Shown piece after piece: positions 14,001 to 17,984 of a stretch of DNA of 17,984 bases (positions are counted from its first letter, which is position 1; each line of letters starts with the position of its first letter). A model generated the notes under the pieces. It made no database searches. It saw only the letters and a program-made list of their open reading frames with translations, and was not told the origin of the DNA. Both the position numbers and the translations under genes were made by a program. Source of the DNA: an uncultured Candidatus Saccharibacteria bacterium (GTDB taxonomy: Bacteria; Patescibacteria; Saccharimonadia; Saccharimonadales; CAMLKC01); assembly GCA_946480595.1 (NCBI GenBank), contig CAMLKC010000017.1, positions 1 through 17,984 on the forward strand, written 5' to 3'.

Positions 14001-14486
14001 CTATCCCGCAATCGCTCCTTCAAGCGTCAACAGGTGGCGTTTGCGGTCGAGCCCGGCAACGTAGCCCCCAAGCGAACCGTCACTAGCCAGAACGCGGTGA
14101 CAGGGAACAACGATACAAAGCGGGTTGCGCCCGACAGCCGTTCCTACGGCACGCACGGCCTTTGGCTTACCGATTTTTTGCGCCAGCGCGCCATAAGAAA
14201 CCGTTTCGCGCGGTGCAATGTCTTGCAGCGCCTGCCACACATCCTGCTGGAATTCCGTACCAAAAAAGGCGATAGGGGTGTCAAATTGCGTCCGAGCACC
14301 GGCAAAGTATTCTGCTAACTCACGTTCAAACTGGATCAAAAGAGGATCCTGTGGCGCATGCTCCCAGTCTGTACGAATGCCGCTAAAATACCGGTCTCCC
14401 TCAATATGAACGCCGACAATAGCGCCATTTTTTGCACTAACCGTAATGCTGCCGATGGGTGAAGAAACAACTTTGTAAACCGTCAT
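14001..14486 (-). CDS. ogt: Methylated-DNA--protein-cysteine methyltransferase (O6-alkylguanine repair)
   Basis: 161 aa, the normal single-domain length. The active-site motif IVVPCHRV is intact with the acceptor Cys at 129. Other family features are FQQDVWQALQDIAPRETVSYGALA, the Arg finger region KAVRAVGTAVGRNP and the closing GGYVAGLDRKRHLLTLEG. The enzyme moves the alkyl group from O6-methylguanine onto its own cysteine in a single-turnover repair. No Ada-type regulatory domain is fused. It follows the NHL-protein gene by 21 nt and precedes the Erm-like gene by one base, so the two nucleic-acid methyl-group genes form a tight pair. Whether it has its own promoter in the short gap is unclear. 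Confidence 0.95.
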   Translation of the reverse strand: MTVYKVVSSPIGSITVSAKNGAIVGVHIEGDRYFSGIRTDWEHAPQDPLLIQFERELAEYFAGARTQFDTPIAFFGTEFQQDVWQALQDIAPRETVSYGALAQKIGKPKAVRAVGTAVGRNPLCIVVPCHRVLASDGSLGGYVAGLDRKRHLLTLEGAIAG

Positions 14487-14507
14487 ATATTGTCTACAAT
14501 AGCATAT

Positions 14508-16721
14508 CTAACCGTTGCGACGTGTAGCGACATACAGTCTGCGAGCAATCAGAGCTATCACAACCGCAACCACTCCGCCGACAGCAAATAGCCACCAATT
14601 CATACCCGCCGGTTCGACGGCACTGGTCGTGTCAACCGTGTCTTTTTGACCAGAAGATGGAGTTGTCGTAAGTAAAGCAAATTTTAGCTTTGCCGTTGCT
14701 TCGTCGACACTTGTCAATGTTATTCGTATATCGTCTTTTTTATCACCGGTCACATCATAATCGTCGGCCTGGCCAGTGTTTAACGTGGCATCCTCTGCCG
14801 TATCACTAAATGCCAAAACGGCGAAGTCTGCGCCAACTTGCTTAAGGGTAGCGCTATGAGGCAGCCCATCGATGGTGAAATGGATCATATCTCCCTTTTC
14901 CAATATCAGCTCTTTGCCATCACCCTCCGTAAATTCGGTGTAGTTGTCAAGAACAATAGTCTTAGAAAGGGGCGAGGATACATCAGCCTGACCAAGTGGC
15001 GGTATGTCTATATCTTGAGATGAGCCAATAGTCGTGTCTGTTTGCGGGGTATTGTTTGCTGCAGGTTCATCGCTTAGCCGATCCGATGATACCGGCGGCG
15101 ACACTGGGGCAGGAGCAAGCGCAATGCTTGAGGGCGTCGAATACGCCGATACCCGTCCAATAGCGTCCTTAGCCTTGACGCGCAAATACCATGTGCCTGT
15201 CGCCAAAGACGAATTTGTCGTATACGAGTTGCTCGAAACGTCAGTCGAAGCAACGCCACTGGTAAAAGAGGCGTCCTGCGATAGTTCTACAGTATACGGC
15301 GTAGGCGCCAAGCCCGACCCACTGTCAGATGCTGGCGCCCACGTCCAAGTAGGCGAAAGGTCGGTAGATGGCGTGATAGGAGCCGGCGTTCCCGGTGTCG
15401 TCGGAGCATTTACGTCTACCGTAAATGCGATCGCATTGCCGTGCGCCATTACAAACGATGACGAAGCGCCCTGACTGTCCGTTGCTTTAACGCGCCAGTA
15501 AAACCAGCTGTCTGGAAGCGACTGGCCAGCACCTCCCGACGCATATACTCCACTACCAGCCGGCTGGCCGACGGTAAACGACACCGAACCGGCGACCGCA
15601 GGGCTAGAAGTGTAGTCGACCAGCGGACTGCTAAAGTCGAGCGTATCATCGATTTGGATGGTGTATTTTATAGTGTCACCCGCATTCGGATCGCTCAAGT
15701 CAAAGGTCATTTGCGGCTGATTGGTAGTAATAATGCTCGAGTCAACCAGGTTTGCGGGCCCAAGATTCGCAGGAGCATCGGGGGCTGTGTTTGGCGGCGT
15801 GACCTCGCTGTCGAGGAGCTTTTGCACTTGGTTGCCGCCGTATTCCACCGTGTAAATACTCCCGGCGTTATTCACAGCCACATTATAAATAGAGTTAAAA
15901 GGCCCTGTATACTTGTCGAGATAGACGCCGCTTGAATTGAACTTTTCGAGACGGGCGTTGTACGAATCTGTCACGTACACGTTGCCGCTGTCATCGACGG
16001 TCAGCTGCTGCGGGATAAACAGTTGGCCGTCGGCCGAGCCAACCGAGCCCCACTTGGCAATAAAAGTTCCGTCACTTGTGAATTTTTGCACCCGGCAGTT
16101 GCCGTCTTCGCTAACATACACATTATTGCTGCCATCGACAGCAATGCCGATAGGATTACTGAACTGACCGTCGCCGGTGCCGCTCGACCCCCATTGAGTC
16201 ACATATGCACCGGAGCTATCGAATTTCTCAACCCGGGCATTACCGTAGTCGGTAACATAAAAATTGCCGTCAGAATCGACAGCGATTGCCGAAGGCGCAT
16301 CGAACTGGCCGTCGGCCGAGCCCGCCGAACCGTAAGTCGCAAGTAGCGTACCGCTGGCGTTAAACTTTTTTACGTTGTTTGTAGCGCTATCTGCAACCCA
16401 TAAGTTGCCAGAGTCGTCAAACGCCATACCCTGAGGGTGAGTAACGTCCGCATTATTGAAAATCGACAGAAAATTACCGTCAGCATCAAACACCTGAATA
16501 CGGTGGTTGTCGTTCTCGCCAATATATACATTGCCATTACTTGCTACGGCAATACCCGTGGGCAAGTCAAGCTGCCCATTGCCAGAACCCGTAGTGCCCC
16601 AAGAGGTGACTGGACTGATGAGTGCCGAGGCGGTCGCGCCGCCATGCCAGCTCACTATTAGCACCATGGCCATGAACGCATATCCTATACGCCTGAATAG
16701 CGATAATTTGGGATATTTCAT
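14508..16721 (-). CDS. Surface-anchored NHL-repeat beta-propeller protein with Fn3-like domains
   Basis: 737 aa. A signal peptide spans residues 1-33. Six NHL-type repeats of about 47 residues (about 35-315) follow a pattern like GSxGSADGQFDAPSAIAVD then GNFYVTDYGNARVEKF, and should close into a beta-propeller. Two Ig/Fn3-like domains (about 320-435 and 440-540) contain the strand motifs WFYWRVKATDSQG and TWYLRVKAKDAIG. A linker precedes a last domain (about 585-690: MIHFTIDGLPHSATLKQVG, DYDVTGDKKDDIRITL) of a kind I associate with CPR surface proteins. The C-terminus is one membrane helix with an RR-rich tail and no LPXTG. Such propellers bind proteins or sugars; adhesion is a reasonable inference. 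A GGGG site seven bases before the ATG supports the start. Confidence 0.88.
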   Translation of the reverse strand: MKYPKLSLFRRIGYAFMAMVLIVSWHGGATASALISPVTSWGTTGSGNGQLDLPTGIAVASNGNVYIGENDNHRIQVFDADGNFLSIFNNADVTHPQGMAFDDSGNLWVADSATNNVKKFNASGTLLATYGSAGSADGQFDAPSAIAVDSDGNFYVTDYGNARVEKFDSSGAYVTQWGSSGTGDGQFSNPIGIAVDGSNNVYVSEDGNCRVQKFTSDGTFIAKWGSVGSADGQLFIPQQLTVDDSGNVYVTDSYNARLEKFNSSGVYLDKYTGPFNSIYNVAVNNAGSIYTVEYGGNQVQKLLDSEVTPPNTAPDAPANLGPANLVDSSIITTNQPQMTFDLSDPNAGDTIKYTIQIDDTLDFSSPLVDYTSSPAVAGSVSFTVGQPAGSGVYASGGAGQSLPDSWFYWRVKATDSQGASSSFVMAHGNAIAFTVDVNAPTTPGTPAPITPSTDLSPTWTWAPASDSGSGLAPTPYTVELSQDASFTSGVASTDVSSNSYTTNSSLATGTWYLRVKAKDAIGRVSAYSTPSSIALAPAPVSPPVSSDRLSDEPAANNTPQTDTTIGSSQDIDIPPLGQADVSSPLSKTIVLDNYTEFTEGDGKELILEKGDMIHFTIDGLPHSATLKQVGADFAVLAFSDTAEDATLNTGQADDYDVTGDKKDDIRITLTSVDEATAKLKFALLTTTPSSGQKDTVDTTSAVEPAGMNWWLFAVGGVVAVVIALIARRLYVATRRNG

Positions 16722-16746
16722 TTGTTTGCCCCTTTTATTTACAACC

Positions 16747-16776
16747 AGTATAGCGCAGCCTACCCCTTAAGCACAA
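16747..16776 (-). promoter_or_regulatory. Predicted promoter of the NHL-repeat gene
   Basis: On the minus strand TTGTGC (16776-16771) and TATACT (16752-16747) are 18 bases apart. The leader would be about 20 nt and includes the GGGG ribosome-binding site. Confidence 0.5.
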
Positions 16777-16792
16777 GTAGAAAGAACGTCGG

Positions 16793-16990
16793 CTATTCGT
16801 CTTCCCATACCTTTTCGCTCTTTTCTAGGAAATGGTCGAAGGCCGCCTCCAGGCCGCCCATCACCTCGGAGCTGGTTTCACAAAGTGCGGCACATTTTGG
16901 ATTGCTGACTTCTTCGGCGTGTGCCTTTAGATCGTCGCGTAGGTCACGTATTCTTTCGTGCAGGTCTTCAACTTTTTCATCATGTTCCAT
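16793..16990 (-). CDS. Small acidic helical protein with a Cys pair (65 aa)
   Basis: The start at 16990 is chosen because a perfect AGGAGG (17004-16999) lies eight bases upstream, the best Shine-Dalgarno sequence in the window; in-frame starts at 17008 and 17080 lack one. The protein is highly charged, with a predicted helical, coiled-coil-like first half (DEKVEDLHERIRDLRDDLKAHAEE), then NPKCAALCETSSEV with a CxxxC pair, and a second helix to the end (LEAAFDHFLEKSEKVWEDE). It has no signal peptide or membrane segment. A helical hairpin with a redox or metal-binding cysteine pair at the turn is possible. I do not know the family. The gene lies upstream of the NHL-repeat gene on the same strand, but a separate promoter lies between them. 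Confidence 0.65.
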   Translation of the reverse strand: MEHDEKVEDLHERIRDLRDDLKAHAEEVSNPKCAALCETSSEVMGGLEAAFDHFLEKSEKVWEDE

Positions 16991-17073
16991 ATGTCGTTCC
17001 TCCTGCATTTCAGTATGAGCCGAGCCTGAGCAGGGGCTATTAATTTTTTCACAAAAAAGGCACACTGGAATAG

Positions 17074-17613
17074 ATGGCAACAGAATACGACGAAATTCGA
17101 AAAAAATACCAGCCGGACCACATCGCCTTTTTACTTATAGCCGAGTCGCCGCCGCCCGCGCCGCATATTCAAAGCAGCCGGCAGTTTTATTACGCCGATC
17201 GGATCCGTAAGGACGATCGCTTATTCACTAATACGATTCGGGCGATATATCCCGAAACGGCCGACATGCCCGAGACCGAACTGGAAGCACAAAAAGAGTC
17301 GTGGCTGCAGCAGCTAAAACAAGATGGCGTTTATATGATTGAAGCACTGGAAGATTCCCAGGAGCACGAAGTCACCAAAAAAGATCGTCAGGCCCGCATA
17401 CGCGCTACGCTGCCGCGCCTTATTGAGCGCGTTGGCCAGCTGGCTAATGCCGACACAAAAATCATTCTCATAAAATCCAACGTATTTGACGTGGCGGCGG
17501 AGCCACTGCGGAAATCGGGCTTCACTGTGCTGAATACCGAGCTCGTCGACTACCCCGGACGATTTAACCAACGAGCCTACCGCGAGAAGATCGCCGGGCT
17601 GATGCACCGCTAG
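17074..17613 (+). CDS. Conserved-looking soluble protein with an AESPP motif, function unknown
   Basis: 179 aa, with no signal peptide or membrane segment. The N-terminal part reads HIAFLLIAESPPPAPH then QFYYADRIRKDD. An 'LLIAESPP' strand-loop followed by aromatic residues is familiar to me from conserved bacterial proteins of unknown role, and recalls the first motif region of the uracil-DNA-glycosylase fold, but I would not assign that activity. A charged helical middle (ETELEAQKESWLQQLKQDG, EHEVTKKDRQARIRATLP) and a late alpha/beta part (TKIILIKSNVF, GFTVLNTELVDYPGR) follow, suggesting one Rossmann-like domain. The next ATG follows its TAG directly, so the two genes form an operon. Confidence 0.75.
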   Translation: MATEYDEIRKKYQPDHIAFLLIAESPPPAPHIQSSRQFYYADRIRKDDRLFTNTIRAIYPETADMPETELEAQKESWLQQLKQDGVYMIEALEDSQEHEVTKKDRQARIRATLPRLIERVGQLANADTKIILIKSNVFDVAAEPLRKSGFTVLNTELVDYPGRFNQRAYREKIAGLMHR

Positions 17614-17984
17614 ATGACTATGCTTGCCGACACCGACTTGATCAACCAGCTTTTTAACAATCTCCCCGAGAGGTATTACTCGGAGCAGACCAAGCACACC
17701 TTCCAAAACCAAGAGCTCGCCGCACTAGCGCAAGCCGACTATACCGCCGCCCAACTTGCACAGCTTGAACAGTGGCTAAACGAAAAGGGCACGCTTACGC
17801 TGCCTATTATTGACAGCTACTCCGTGATAATTGACGGCACACGGCAGCCTGTTTCTATCGTGGCTGCCACCGAAATAAATGAGCACACGCCGAACCACGG
17901 CGACATGTCCTCTATGCTGTACCTACGCGACCATATCCAAGCCGCCAGTGTTCTGATGGAGCTGTACTTAAACGACCAACACAC
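17614..17984 (+). CDS. 5' part of an unidentified gene, cut by the window end
   Basis: A frame opens at an ATG immediately after the preceding stop (TAG-ATG, no gap) and remains open to the last base: 123 codons are visible. It begins MTMLADTDLINQLFNNLPER and includes LPIIDSYSVIIDGTRQPV, AATEINEHTPNHGDMSSMLY and LRDHIQAASVLMELYL. The start may instead be the second Met at 17620. The 'MLYLRDHIQAA' helix following a beta-rich N-terminal part resembles the entry into an (alpha/alpha)6-barrel glycosidase such as amylo-glucosidase types. That is a weak resemblance from a fragment, so no function is assigned. The tight junction implies co-transcription and coupled translation with the AESPP-motif gene. 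Confidence 0.6.
   Translation, partial: MTMLADTDLINQLFNNLPERYYSEQTKHTFQNQELAALAQADYTAAQLAQLEQWLNEKGTLTLPIIDSYSVIIDGTRQPVSIVAATEINEHTPNHGDMSSMLYLRDHIQAASVLMELYLNDQH

Noticed and set aside
14000..14023. TTG at 14023 as the start of the Erm-like gene
   Set aside because: It would overlap ogt by 23 bases with a rare start codon. The ATG at 13999 is directly behind the ogt stop, and the typical Erm opening follows it.
15034..15474. 146-aa frame on the plus strand opposite the NHL-repeat gene
   Set aside because: It lies wholly inside a well-supported gene, shows no domain, and has low-complexity composition produced by antisense Thr/Ser/Pro codons.
1..17984. CRISPR arrays, tRNA genes, insertion sequences or prophage
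   Set aside because: I saw no regularly spaced repeats, no tRNA-like cloverleaf ends, no transposase or integrase motifs and no paired direct/inverted terminal repeats. Short tRNA-like folds cannot be excluded by eye.

Overview
The window looks like a piece of a Candidate Phyla Radiation genome, most likely Candidatus Saccharibacteria (TM7). No rRNA or marker gene is present to prove this. The pointers are very compact gene packing, mid GC, a YaaA, GyrI-like, DUF2200 and YggT complement, LPXTG and TM-anchored surface proteins, and a C-terminal surface domain (in the NHL-repeat protein) of a type I associate with CPR proteins. Translation fits the standard code: stops are TAA or TAG, plus one TGA in an ATGA overlap.

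Layout. (1) 1-3228: the 3' part of a very long flavoprotein gene joining a type II NADH dehydrogenase-like domain to a D-lactate/glycolate-oxidase-like FAD domain, followed after 6 nt by a His-rich membrane-anchored protein; this looks like a respiratory operon. (2) 3249-4724: DUF2200 and GyrI-like genes, divergent and sharing one -10 element with both starts apparently leaderless, then a YggT-family membrane protein. (3) 4725-5500: a small high-GC gene with foreign codon use and its own terminator, then two very small genes that share one hairpin terminator. (4) 5588-7165: yaaA (leaderless) and an LPRTG-anchored DUF11 surface protein behind a strong sigma70-type promoter. (5) 7222-13222: an extracellular polysaccharide module with a membrane-anchored putative glycosidase (minus strand), a secreted CE4 deacetylase with two copies of a putative sugar-binding domain, a processive-type GT2 synthase, and a second, membrane-anchored CE4 deacetylase overlapping the synthase by 4 nt. 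(6) 13247-16721, minus strand: an NHL beta-propeller surface protein, ogt, and an Erm-like rRNA dimethylase, spaced 21 and 1 nt apart. (7) 16793-17984: a 65-aa acidic helical protein, an unrecognised protein with an AESPP motif, and the start of a further gene cut by the window end.

Taken together, the region is surface-oriented (four exported or anchored proteins plus polymer synthesis and de-N-acetylation) with respiration and damage-response genes. That would fit an aerobic or microaerobic epibiont with an elaborate envelope. No tRNA, rRNA, CRISPR array, transposase or phage gene was found.
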